A stretch of DNA of 64,000 nucleotides from Siphonodentalium dalli. Its lineage: Eukaryota > Mollusca > Scaphopoda > Gadilida > Siphonodentaliidae. The DNA is taken from the NCBI GenBank assembly GCA_032622095.1, contig CP136061.1:38943797-39007796 (forward strand). The letters are read 5' to 3'. A program made the position numbers and the translations under genes. Shown here piece by piece: positions 54,500-64,000 of this stretch. The notes below the pieces were generated by a model. The model ran no database searches and was not told the origin of the DNA. It worked only from the letters and a program-made list of their open reading frames with translations. Within the stretch, counting starts at the first letter, position 1, and each line of letters starts with the position of its first letter.

Positions 54500-56490
54500 T
54501 GCTTGCCCAGGGCTCTTATACTCAGGTGTCGATTTTTCTCATATTACGACACACGTCCCGGCTTACGCTCATTATCCCCAGTTGGAGCTGTCACTCGAAC
54601 ATATTACCCTCACTGCGTCAACGCAGTAACAGGTTTGCCACCATTTATGGATCAACGGGATCCTTTCTGACAAGCCAAAAACTTCTGGGGAAATAGCGTC
54701 TGGTACTTGATATGTGCCCGGGAACACACAGCACTACATTTCAATTGATTGATCTTTATCACCAGCTGTGTCAGACACTCGACAAAGGCTTATACACTTG
54801 TTCAGTATTTTGTGATATCTCTAAAGCCTTCGAGAGAGTCTGGCACAGAGGGTTGATTGCCAAAACTACCGCACATTATATAACAGGATCGCTTTCCAAA
54901 TGGCTGTGGGACTATCTCTCTAACAGGAAGCAAAGGGTCCGAATCAATAACACTTATTCTGACTTTGAAACCATCACAGCGGGCGTTCCCCAAGGATATT
55001 TCCTTGGGCCTTTCCTATTTTAAATATACATTAATGACCTAACAGAGAACCTCACATCAACGGTTAAAATGTATGCTGATGACACATGTCTCACAGCTTC
55101 TCACTTCAATCTTAACACCCTACAATCAGAACTAAACGAGGACATCAAAAGGGTCAGTCTATGGGCCGATGACTGGTTAGTTTGTTCAATCCCAAGAAAA
55201 CCAAGGCAATATCCTTCTCATTCATACCTCGAGATAACTCCCCAGATTTAATATTTCAGGACGAAACTATTTCCTTTGACCAATCGCATAAGCACCTTGG
55301 TCTTGAATTTCAATCAAATTTAAAATGGAACAAACAAATAGAATACACAGCAAACAAAGCTGCTTCTAACTATCACGACTGAGGAAATTAAAAAACGATC
55401 TCGATAGAAAGACACTCGAAAAAATTTGCAATGCGTATATCCTTCCTATTTTGGATTATGCTGACGTCGTATGGGATTCAGCATCTGATTATTTATTGTA
55501 AAAACTCGACCGAATACATAAAGACGCCGCTAGAATCGTAACCAGCCTAAATCGTTCAGTATCACTTAACAAGCTATGGCTTGATGCAGGTTGGCACACA
55601 CTACACAGGCGTAGGCAACACAGCCATTTGCAAGAATTTACAGAATTATCAATGAAGACGCCCCTTTGCATCTAACATATCTCCTACCAGCACGCTCCAG
55701 AGAACGATCGGATTATAACTTTAGATTTCCAAATAAATGTTATTCCTCTTTCGCTAATACTGAGCATTTTAAGCAGTCATTTCTCCCATCCGTTGTTCTG
55801 GAATGGAACAAATTACCACCTGTGTATATAATCAATGCAATCTCCATTTCAGATTTCAAACCAATTTAGGGAATATAGACCCAATAATAAACCCCCTCTT
55901 ATTTTTATACAGGAAAAAGGAAAATTAATACAATACACTGTAAACATCTGAATCATTGTAGTGATCTCCTCTCGGATATGTTTGATAATCACATATCCGA
56001 TTCGCCTATATGCCCGTGTAACTTAGACATTGAAGACGCCAATCACTATTTTCATGTATGCCCTTTATTTGTAGATCAGATAATTGAATTTGATCGAAAT
56101 TTAAGTATTAATGGCTTTCAGTCAATAGATGAAAATCATTTGGGGTTAAAGGTATATCAAACCACAAGAACACTACTCTTTTTCGCATTACTCAATCTTT
56201 TATAGCTAAAACAAAGCGTTTTGAACAAACCCATGTATGATAAAATGGTAAATCTCGCCATTCATCTTTCAAACTCACTGAATTCTAGGCTTTTCTTCAT
56301 AACCGAGATTGGAATACAGATGACAAACCGACAGCCGCAGCACACACACTCTGCACTATTCTTTTTAAACACTTTGTGCTATATCTGCTATGTATTTGTA
56401 TGTATGTTACATGATTGTATAAGGAGAGGTGCAAGTTTGTAAGTTTTGTAACTTGTGCCCCGATCCCTATGTATATTTTTTCTAGATACA
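54500..56490 (+). mobile_element. LINE-E: 5'-truncated non-LTR retrotransposon
   Basis: The RT coding remnant (54.71-56.2 kb) is followed by about 280 bp of 3' untranslated-like sequence, ending in a T-rich GTATATTTTTTCTAGATACA region. There is no endonuclease upstream. Confidence 0.75.
54712..56205 (+). pseudogene. LINE-E reverse transcriptase with C-terminal zinc knuckle, broken
   Basis: Motif A reads FCDISKAFERVWHRGL (usual AFD replaced by AFE) and motif B AGVPQGYFLGPFLF, followed at once by a TAA at 55021. Translation resumes in frame with IYIND and MYADDTCL (motif C, intact). A frame change near 55180 leads to FNPKKTKAISFSF, and another near 55380 to LRKLKNDLDRKTLEKI and YILPILDYADVVW. 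Later, near 55680-55870, come LPARSRERSDYNFRFP and VLEWNKLPP. The C-terminal 75 codons from 55978 hold a C-x-C...H-x4-C zinc knuckle (CPCNLDIEDANHYFHVC). The several lesions mean a dead copy. Confidence 0.85.
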
Positions 56491-56715
56491 TTACAATATG
56501 TTTAAAGTAAAACGTAAAGGCAAGCACACTACTGATAAAAATGTAAATTGCAAATATTTGATTGAACAAGTTGTGCTTACCAGTGAATACCATGGTATAT
56601 CAAGGTTCTACTTCAGAATGTAATATCAATGTACCGGTATCTATGAAATAATGAATTGGCATTGAATTCTCATGATTGGATATTTTTCAAATTATACCAA
56701 TGTATACCAGCATAC
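56491..56715. repeat. Relative of the 63.7-kb repeat segment
   Basis: AATTGGCATTGA(A/G)TTCTC and GATTGGATATTTTTCAAATT are shared with 63.76-63.80 kb, as is the preceding TGTACC(G/C)GTATC(T/G)ATGAA. AT-rich, no coding. Confidence 0.7.
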
Positions 56716-59700
56716 ATATGTTTATTATTATACTTCCATGGTGTAACCAAGGAAGTATATTGTTTTTGTACTGGTGCCGTTTTCCGTTTATTTGGAAATA
56801 CTCAAAAAGTAATTGCACTAGAAACACGAAACATGTAGTGAATATGTAGGCATCTGAGGTCTACTACAAATACAGGCATCCGCATGTCGGTCCAATGTTT
56901 CTTGGCGGAGTTATGGCCCTTTTACGATTATTTTTCACTATTATTATTATTATTATACTCAACACTTTTGCAACGCCCAAATCTCTGAAAGTATTAGGAT
57001 TAGAAAACTAAAGGTTAGTAAGTATGTTGGGGTCAATGAGTTCTAACCGGTCGGCATACAAAGAATATTGTCCGCGTTTACCCCGCGGAGTTATCTCCCT
57101 TTATATGAAAACATGTCATTTTATTATCTCGGAAATTATAAGGAGCAGAGCATCGAAAATTGGACCGTATGCACGCCTCGATATGCCCTACTGCCCACGG
57201 GCATCAAAACTTGTGTCCGCGCTTTCCCTGAGGAGTTACCGCCCATAAATAGGCAAATCTCTATTTGATTTACTATGCTGTACTCTCGTATCATTCCAGA
57301 TAACTGCATTTGGATTTCATAGTCGTGTTGACCGTTGTCAGTTTAGTCTGAGAAAGAAAATTGAACAGGGTCGGACATATATTTTGACGCTGGGGTGGGG
57401 GCAAAATTTTTGAGAAAAAAAAGTTTTGATTGACATTCATCTATTTAAGGATGTGGATTCCCCGAACGAAAACAAACCCACTCCGGAAAGGAGTTTTGAA
57501 ATCCGAGAAGAAATGCAAGAGTTACGGGCCCTCAACGTTTGGAATTTGGGCCCATGTGCTTGTGACCACATCTCCTCCGAAGATGTCGAAGTTTGGATGT
57601 CAACTGATACGTCAACGTGTGTGGACGAAAGAGGGCACGCGGTGGGCCAAATTTTTAATTCTTCTCGGAATCAGATTAAACTTGGAATATAACATCTGCA
57701 ACATCAGCCGATCTAGAAACAGAAAGAATTTCGAAAATCCATCGAAAACTGAAATAATTGCAGGCCGTCAAACTTTGCAATTTTGGGCCCATGTGCTTGT
57801 GACCACATCTCCTCCGAAGATATCGAACATACGATGTCATCTGAAATGCAAATGTGTGCGGACTGAAGAGGGCACGCGGTGGGCCAAATTTTGACAGTGT
57901 CGGTTCATTATTGTGGGTATGGGGAGGGGTGGTCCGTGGTACCAATTTTGTATTCTTCTCCGAAGCAGATGAAACTTGGAATATAACATCTGCAACATCA
58001 GCCGATCTCGAAGCTGAAAACAGATCGTAAATCCGTTGGAAAATGGCGGAGATTTTAGCCGTCAAGTTTGAATTTGGGCCCATATGCTTTCCAATAATCA
58101 AAGTGTTATCCGTCTCCAAATCAGATGAAATTTACAATATGTAATCTATGTCAGCAGCAAATCACAAAACTGGAAACAATTTTAAAATCCGTTGGAAACT
58201 AACGGAGTTACAGGGCCTCAAACTTAGCATTTTGTGCCAGGGGTTGATGTTTTCCCAATCACGTCACCCAATTTCGAGGCAGGGGTGGGGTCACGTCCAA
58301 ACACTTGAGATCAACCTACACATGTTAGGACAACATATAATCACCATACTTAATATGTTCCGTCCATAAACTGCGATTCTTTCCAATCATGATTGTTCCT
58401 ATTATTATACTTCCATGGTGTAACCAAGGAAGTATATTGTTTTTGTACTGGTGCCGTTTTCCGTTTATTTGGAAATACTCAAAAAGTAATTGCACTAGAA
58501 ACACGAAACCTGTAGTGAATATGTAGGCATCTGAGGTCTACTAAAAATAAAGGCAGCCGCATGTCGGTCCAATGTTTCTTGGCGGAGTTATGGCCCTTTT
58601 ACGATTATTTTTCACTATTATTATACTTCCATGGTGTAACCAAGGAAGTATATTGTTTTTCTATTGGGGTTGTTTTCCGTTTATTTGAAAATACTCAGAA
58701 ACTAATTGCAGCAGGACCGCGAAATCTTTAACGAATATAGGCATCTGAGGTCTACTAAAGATAATGATATCCGGATTTCGGCCCATTGTTTCAAGACAGA
58801 GTTATAGCCCTTATTCGATTATTTTTCATTATTATTATTATACTACAGTATTTTTCAACGCCCAAATCTCTGAATGTATTAGTACTAGAAAACTCAAGTT
58901 TGGTAAGTATGTTGGGGTAAATGAGTTCTATGCCTTTGGCTCATAACGGATATTGTCCGCATTTAACCCGTGGAGTTATCTCCCTTTATATGAAAAAATG
59001 TCATTTTATTATCTCGGAAATTATAAGGAGCAGAGCATCGAAAATTGGACCGTATGTACACCTCGGTATGCCCTACTGCCCACGGGCATCAAAACTTGTG
59101 TCCGCGCTTTCCATGAAGAGTTACCGCCAATAAACAGGGGATCCTCTATTTTATTGTACTCTGTTGTTCTCCCGTATCATTCCAGATAACTGCATTTGGT
59201 TTTCATAGCCGTGATGACCGTTCTCAGTTTAGTCCGAAAAAGAAATTTTAACAGGGTCGGACATAGATTTTTACACTGATGTGGGGGCAAAATTTTCTCA
59301 AAAATGTTTTTTTGATCGATATTCATCTATTTAAGTATATGCATTCCCTGAACGAAAACAAACCCAAACCAAGAAGGATTTTTGAAATCCGATAAGAATT
59401 GCAAGAGTTACAGGCCCTCAATTTTTGCAGTTTGGGACATGTGCTTGTGACCACATCTCCTCCGAAGATGTGGAAGTTTGGATGTCAACTGATAGGCCAA
59501 CGTGTGCGGACGAAAGAGTGCACGCGGTGGGCCAAATTTTGCCAGTGTCTGTTTATTATTGTGGGTATGGGGAGGGGTGGTCCGTGGTACCAATTCCATT
59601 GAAAACTGACAAAGTTAGGGGCCCTCAAATTTTGCAATTTTGGGCCCATGTGCTTGATAACACATCTCCTCCGAAGATGTCGAACTTTGAATGTCATCTG

Positions 59701-59960
59701 ATACGCCAATGTGTGTAGGCTGAAGAGAGCACGCGGTGTGCCAAATTTTGCCAGTGTCGGTTAAGTGTTGTGGGTCAGGGGAGGGGTGGTCCGAGGTACC
59801 AAAATTTATTTCGACTCCGAATTATATGAAACTTGGAATATAACATCAACCATACACGCTAATAACAAATCTGAAAACAGATCGTAAATCCGTTAAAAAC
59901 TGGCGGAGATTTTGGAACTCAAAGTTTGAATCTGGACCCGTATTCTTTCCAATAAATTTT
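56716..59960. repeat. Tandemly duplicated modules of a dispersed repeat
   Basis: The motif TTATACTTCCATGGTGTAAC then CAAGGAAGTATATTG (itself an inverted repeat) starts modules at about 56722, 58407 and 58620. Downstream the GTATTAG...AGTATGTTGGGGT segment recurs at 56993 and 58879. The phrases TGTGCTTGTGACCACATCTC and CTCCGAAGATGTCGAA recur at 57556, 57791 and 59442, with a variant at 59650. The order is conserved, so a unit of about 1.7 kb was duplicated and then partly reduced. Frames such as 57426-57894 run through the modules and are not convincing genes. Confidence 0.8.
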
Positions 59961-60545
59961 TTTTACGAGTACATCTGATGGCTAGTGTTCACGCGCATCT
60001 AGAGCGCAATTTTCTAATTTTCAGATGGAACGGTTTACTCGTGACAACGCTATATATCATAAATATGTATACTTCTGTAGTCTATCACTATCCGATTTTT
60101 AGCCCCAAATCCAAACGGGCCGATGTATGAGCGAGTTTAATGCGGTGGTACATAGGCCGGTATACTGTAGGTATGCCTCTAAAATTTGACCTCTCTAATA
60201 TAAACGCAACCTGCTCAAGGGAGTGTTTTTGTCGGGTGGGTTCAGATTTGGAAAATTCCACCGAAGATCAAATGGGCAAAATTACTCCGAAAATCATATA
60301 TTGAGATAAAAACTTTTCGATGAGTGGATGTGATAAGTAGTATCTAAACGCAATATTAGTACACTTTTTAATGATTTATATTAAACGGTTTAACCCTGGT
60401 AGCGTATAACGTTGTGACGGGTGATATATATTACTCAAATTCAAACCCTCTCTTCATGACGCAAATTCAAACGGACTTAGCAAGAAGCAAGGCAAATACA
60501 TGAATATGCTCACCGATATACTATATAGGTATGTCCGCTCTACTG
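59961..60545. other. No gene seen
   Basis: AT-rich with unremarkable short frames. Confidence 0.4.
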
Positions 60546-60556
60546 TAAAAGTAACC

Positions 60557-60957
60557 TATTGTCACGATTTGACCTGTCCAAAACACTCCCCGGACAAAAG
60601 TTTCCTAGGTATAAAATTTCGTCGAAATCCGATCGTTTTACTCGATTTGACCTTGAACTTACCATTTCGAATGTCAATGTCAGGTCGGGGTCACGACTTG
60701 ACCCGCCCAAAAGACTCCCGGGACAAAAGTACCCATAGGTATCTAATTTCGTGGAAATCCGTGTTTTACCCGATTTGACCTTCGATTGTCCTTTTTGAAG
60801 ACAAATGTCAGGTCGGGGGTCACGATTCGACCCGTCCAAAACACTCCCTGGACAAAAGTACCCACATTTATCAGATTTCGTCAAAATCCGTCCAGCAGTT
60901 TTCCCGGCCATAGCTGACAGACAAACAAACAGACAGACAGAAGTACCAAAATATATA
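60557..60957. repeat. Dispersed repeat R1, copy 4
   Basis: Three sub-units with CACGATTTGACCTGTCC, AAACACTCCCCGGACAAAAG and TTTCGTCGAAATCCG. They end in the family tail AGCAGTTTTCCCGGCCATAG, AGACAGACAGAAGTACC and AAAATATATATTA. Confidence 0.85.
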
Positions 60958-61598
60958 TTAAATTAAGAAATGTCAATGCAAGTCCACCATCGGATTGTAA
61001 GGCACCAATATGCATTCGCATGAAGAGGAACACGCATATACGCATAACACTCACATGGGATGGGATGGAATACCATGGAAGTATATCTGATTCCATGGAA
61101 TCTTACCTCTAGTTTTAGTTTGTTATTCTATGGTTTGTAAGATGTGAATGTGTGATATCAAGGCTAATTTTTATTCAGGAACTAACATTAATGCTGACAA
61201 ATGTGACAATTGGCATTGGTATGTTTAAATTTCACACTATACAATATTATAAATTATACCAGTGTATTCCCCATAATTATTCATTTAAGGATTGGAAACA
61301 GTACACTTTGTTATATTAAGGCCAATTTTTAACAAAGAACTACCTCACTAATGATAAAAAGTGTAAATTGCCAATATTTTATTAAACAATTTGTGTGTAC
61401 CAGGGAATACCCTGGTATCATGTCAGTGATATCAGGCCTATACCTGTGTACTTATGGGGTTGTATTATGAGACTACCTGGTAATATGATAATATGCAAGG
61501 CATATAAAGAACGACCCCGACATAATAGTAAGAAGACGGACAATGCAAAGGATCGTGCAAATAGTCGTGGAACTATATGCATATAGGCCTATATATTA
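60958..61598. repeat. Repeat F copy 2 and flanks
   Basis: 61110-61270 repeats TTGTTATTCTATGGTTTGTA, GATGTGAATGTGTGATATCA and ACTAACATTAATGCTGACAA, as at 52.44 and 63.29 kb. 61380-61420 has AGGGAATACCCTGGTATCAT, a relative of 63.64 kb. No gene is supported. Confidence 0.7.
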
Positions 61599-61668
61599 AC
61601 GACCCGCTCGGCGCGCTTGTGCGCCCGAGCTCGGTCGTGTATAGGTAACATGCGGGCGTGCGTACTTG

Positions 61669-61676
61669 TGACGTCA
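61669..61676. promoter_or_regulatory. CRE palindrome TGACGTCA in left TIR
   Basis: A perfect TGACGTCA octamer, the consensus site for CREB/ATF factors. Its mirror site in the other arm is 62873-62880. Function is inference. Confidence 0.5.
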
Positions 61677-61945
61677 CACATAAATTACAGTATACCGTGA
61701 AGGAGAAATTTGTATTCACACAACATTTTCGTGAGAAAATCACGTGATTTCGGCAGTGGTTTCACAAAATCGCGGAATCAGATATGAAACGATTTTCTAC
61801 TTCAAAACTTCTGATATGTGGCAATGGACAACTGATGTATTTATTTATTTATGAACAGTAAGTTGTTATGAATATGTCCTACATAGGTTCATATTATATT
61901 AGATCAGTTTCATTTGTTAACAAAATGAAGGCCGTTACGGCGTAA

Positions 61946-61953
61946 TGACGTCA
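61946..61953. promoter_or_regulatory. Second CRE palindrome in left TIR
   Basis: A perfect TGACGTCA within TACGGCGTAATGACGTCAAA; its counterpart is at 62593-62600 in the right arm. Confidence 0.5.
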
Positions 61954-62592
61954 AAGCATCATTTGTCTCTGCGGGCCAGAATCCAGACATGACTGAACGT
62001 GTCATGTTGTCTTCGCGGACAACTGATTTCACCTCACTATATACTAGCCATATATTGATTGATGTATTGACTGAGCATTTAATCCATGCTCATACACATG
62101 TAATCTGAGTTAATTATAATATCACATCACGTTTTACATGTAAATGCAGCGAAGTGTTGATTTGTTCTGAAGTCAGCAGCCAATGCGATGTTTATGTTTA
62201 CTACTTCCCACTTCCCATATCAATGGTGTTCATTTATAAACTATTAACTATATCATAGTGATTATGTAAAGCACCCGTATTCAATAAAAATATAATTCCT
62301 ACTATTATGATGGGGTCGTTCTATATGCCTTGCATATTATCATATTAGACCTATACGCATAACAGCGACGCGAATGCTTGATTGTTAGTGCAGATCGTTT
62401 TGGATGCCAGTGGACTTCAATGAGTATATGATGCCTTAATATAGCCTATCGGCCTTTGATAATAAAAGCCTCTATATTGTAATGCATATAGTGAATGCTA
62501 TAGACTACAATGTACGTCGCTGCCATTAAGCGAAGACTACACAATGCGTCCAGTCATGTCTGGATTCTGGCCCGCAGAGACAAATGACGGTT

Positions 62593-62600
62593 TGACGTCA
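62593..62600. promoter_or_regulatory. CRE palindrome in right TIR (inner)
   Basis: A perfect TGACGTCA mirroring 61946-61953. The base context differs slightly, but the octamer is kept. Confidence 0.5.
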
Positions 62601-62872
62601 CGACGCCGTAACTGCCTTCATTTAACTGACAAATGAAACCGATCTAATATTAACCTTTGCATGACATATTCATAACAACTTACTGTTTATAAATAAATAC
62701 TTCAGTTGTCCATTGCCACATATCGAAAGTTGTGAAGTAGTAAATTCGTTTGATTGCTGATTCCGCGATTTTGTGAAACCACTGCCAGAAGTCACGTGAT
62801 TTTTCCACGAAAATGTTGTGTGAATAAAAATTTCTCCTTCACGGTATACTGTAATTTATGTGTGACGTCACA

Positions 62873-62880
62873 AATACGCG
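62873..62880. promoter_or_regulatory. CRE palindrome in right TIR (outer)
   Basis: A perfect TGACGTCA mirroring 61669-61676. Confidence 0.5.
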
Positions 62881-62922
62881 CGCCCATCTGTTACCTATAC
62901 ACGACCCGAGCGGGGCTCGTTA

Positions 62923-64000
62923 TAATATAGTATGCCATAGTACACCAGGATATGTACCCTGGGATATTTTTACATGGGAATTCACCTGCTCACTTACACA
63001 GACCTTCTCAAAAGTCGTATGTATATGGGGGACGAGATTCATAGCGAGCTGGCACAAACTAATACGTAGCTCACTTTTTGATTTGGTTTGGTCTGTATCC
63101 ATATTTTTCTGTCTGCTATATTAACGTGTGACCAGCTATATGGTTTAAAATGGCTCTAACAGGAGTAGCTTTACGAGGAAGATAATTGTGCAGGTTAATA
63201 TTTTCTAAAGTGACTCTTGCAAATATTTGATTGAACAATTACCATGGATTGGCATCGAATTCTGCTGTTAGGATATTTTATTTAAATTATACCACGGTAT
63301 ACCAGCATACACATGTTTATTGCTTTACTTTGTTATTCTATGTTTTGTATGATGTGAATGTGTGATATTTAGGTTTATTTTTATTTAGGTACTAACATAA
63401 AGGCTGACAAACTGACAATTGTCATTGGTAAATTCAAATTTTACACAATAAAATATTATAAATTATACCACTTTATACCGGCATATTCCCAAATTTCATA
63501 AGTGGCCATTTAAGGGTTAGAAAGAAAACGCTAAATGTGATACTAAGGCCAGTCTTCAACAAAGGACATACTACTGATAAAAGTGTAAATTGCAAATATT
63601 TGTTGTGTATATCATGGTATCACATGTACCAGGGTATACCACAGGACATACTACAAATATAACATATTTCTTGGCCATTGTTGTAAGAATGCACTATATG
63701 CTATATTAAGGTTCTACTGCAGAATATAATATCAATGTACCCGTATCGATGAAATAATGAATTGGCATTGAGTTCTCCTGATTGGATATTTTTCAAATTA
63801 TACCAATGTATACCAGCATACATGTTTATTGTTTTACTTTATTATTCTATGGCTTGTAAGATGTGAATGTGTGATATCAAGGCTAATTTTTATTCAATAA
63901 TCCACGACTTCCGGTATGTGAACAACGTGCACTTTGAGCTCCGATGGAAAAATAAAAATTTCAAACTTTATTGACTAGCAAGGCGGAGAATTTGCATATT
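62923..64000. repeat. Repeat F copies 3 and 4 with flanks
   Basis: 63290-63480 and 63820-63895 carry the CATACA(CA)TGTTTATTG, GATGTGAATGTGTGATAT phrases of repeat F. 63700-63800 repeats 56.61-56.70 kb. The family therefore forms a loose cluster at the window end. No gene is supported; the 88-codon plus frame at 62858 has no motif. Confidence 0.65.

Larger units (their letters stand above)
61599..62920. mobile_element. 1.32-kb element with about 400-bp TIRs and TA duplication
   Basis: The left arm (61599 to about 62020) and right arm (about 62525 to 62920) are inverted copies sharing GTGTATAGGTAACA, AAATTACAGTATACCGTGAA, GGCAATGGACAACTGA and TCTCTGCGGGCCAGAATCCA. The ends read ACGACCCGCTCGG and its near complement. 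TA flanks both (61597-61598 and 62921-62922). The middle 500 bp has no supported frame. The TA duplication fits a Tc1/mariner-type MITE, although TIRs this long are unusual for one. Confidence 0.85.

Noticed and set aside
57426-57894. Plus-strand frames of 88 and 154 codons
   Set aside because: They run through repeated modules that recur with indels elsewhere in 56.7-60 kb, so reading frame is not conserved.

Overview
The window is eukaryotic nuclear DNA, AT-rich and gene-poor, from an invertebrate animal. I infer a marine lophotrochozoan such as a mollusc or brachiopod. The basis is an F-type lectin (FTP/discoidin-like) domain split by a phase-1 intron, many apurinic-endonuclease LINEs, a tRNA-derived SINE, dense short inverted-repeat elements (MITEs), and many ACATGTACATGT-like runs. 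The phylum is an inference; there is no rRNA or mitochondrial marker. Nothing looks prokaryotic: there are no operons or ribosome-binding sites. Open frames were taken with alternative starts allowed, so several listed frames lack an in-frame ATG; I say so where it matters.

Layout. 1-3.7 kb: LINE-A on the minus strand, with an intact ORF1 and a broken ORF2 running off the left edge. 4-15 kb: intergenic DNA with diverged direct repeats, MITEs, a hairpin, a 16-bp minisatellite and one possible host terminal exon (5.73-5.90 kb). 15.0-19.5 kb: LINE-B, minus strand, interrupted by a 827-bp terminal-inverted-repeat transposon and a 655-bp retroposon, both with target-site duplications. 19.5-24 kb: minisatellite and fold-back elements. 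24.2-25.9 kb: a satellite of about 45 bp per unit. 26.3-27.2 kb: a hAT transposase remnant touching a fragment of another LINE reverse transcriptase.

28.8-33.5 kb is the most unusual locus. A P-loop ATPase of the viral packaging type (A32/FtsK-HerA-like, as in Polinton/adintovirus-like elements) is intact on the minus strand. It sits in a 4.66-kb structure whose two 1.89-kb arms are near-identical inverted copies. The right arm also carries a broken inverted copy of the 3' half of the gene.

34-40.4 kb: MITEs, LINE-D and a PIF/Harbinger-like fold-back element. 40.5-45.3 kb: two exons of an F-type lectin gene (minus strand) separated by a 4.36-kb intron. The intron holds a SINE, MITEs, a telomere-like (CCCTAA)n tract and some unassigned coding-like islands. 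45.5-47.7 kb: a CACTA-type TIR element. 47.7-64 kb: dispersed repeat families, double hairpins, LINE-E (plus strand), tandem modules, and a 1.32-kb element with about 400-bp terminal repeats carrying four perfect TGACGTCA (CRE) palindromes.

How the parts work together. Only the lectin exons, and perhaps the 5.7-kb exon, look like host genes. Everything else is mobile DNA at different stages of decay, and several nested insertions give a relative chronology. The ATPase locus and the LINE-A ORF1 are the only long intact frames.
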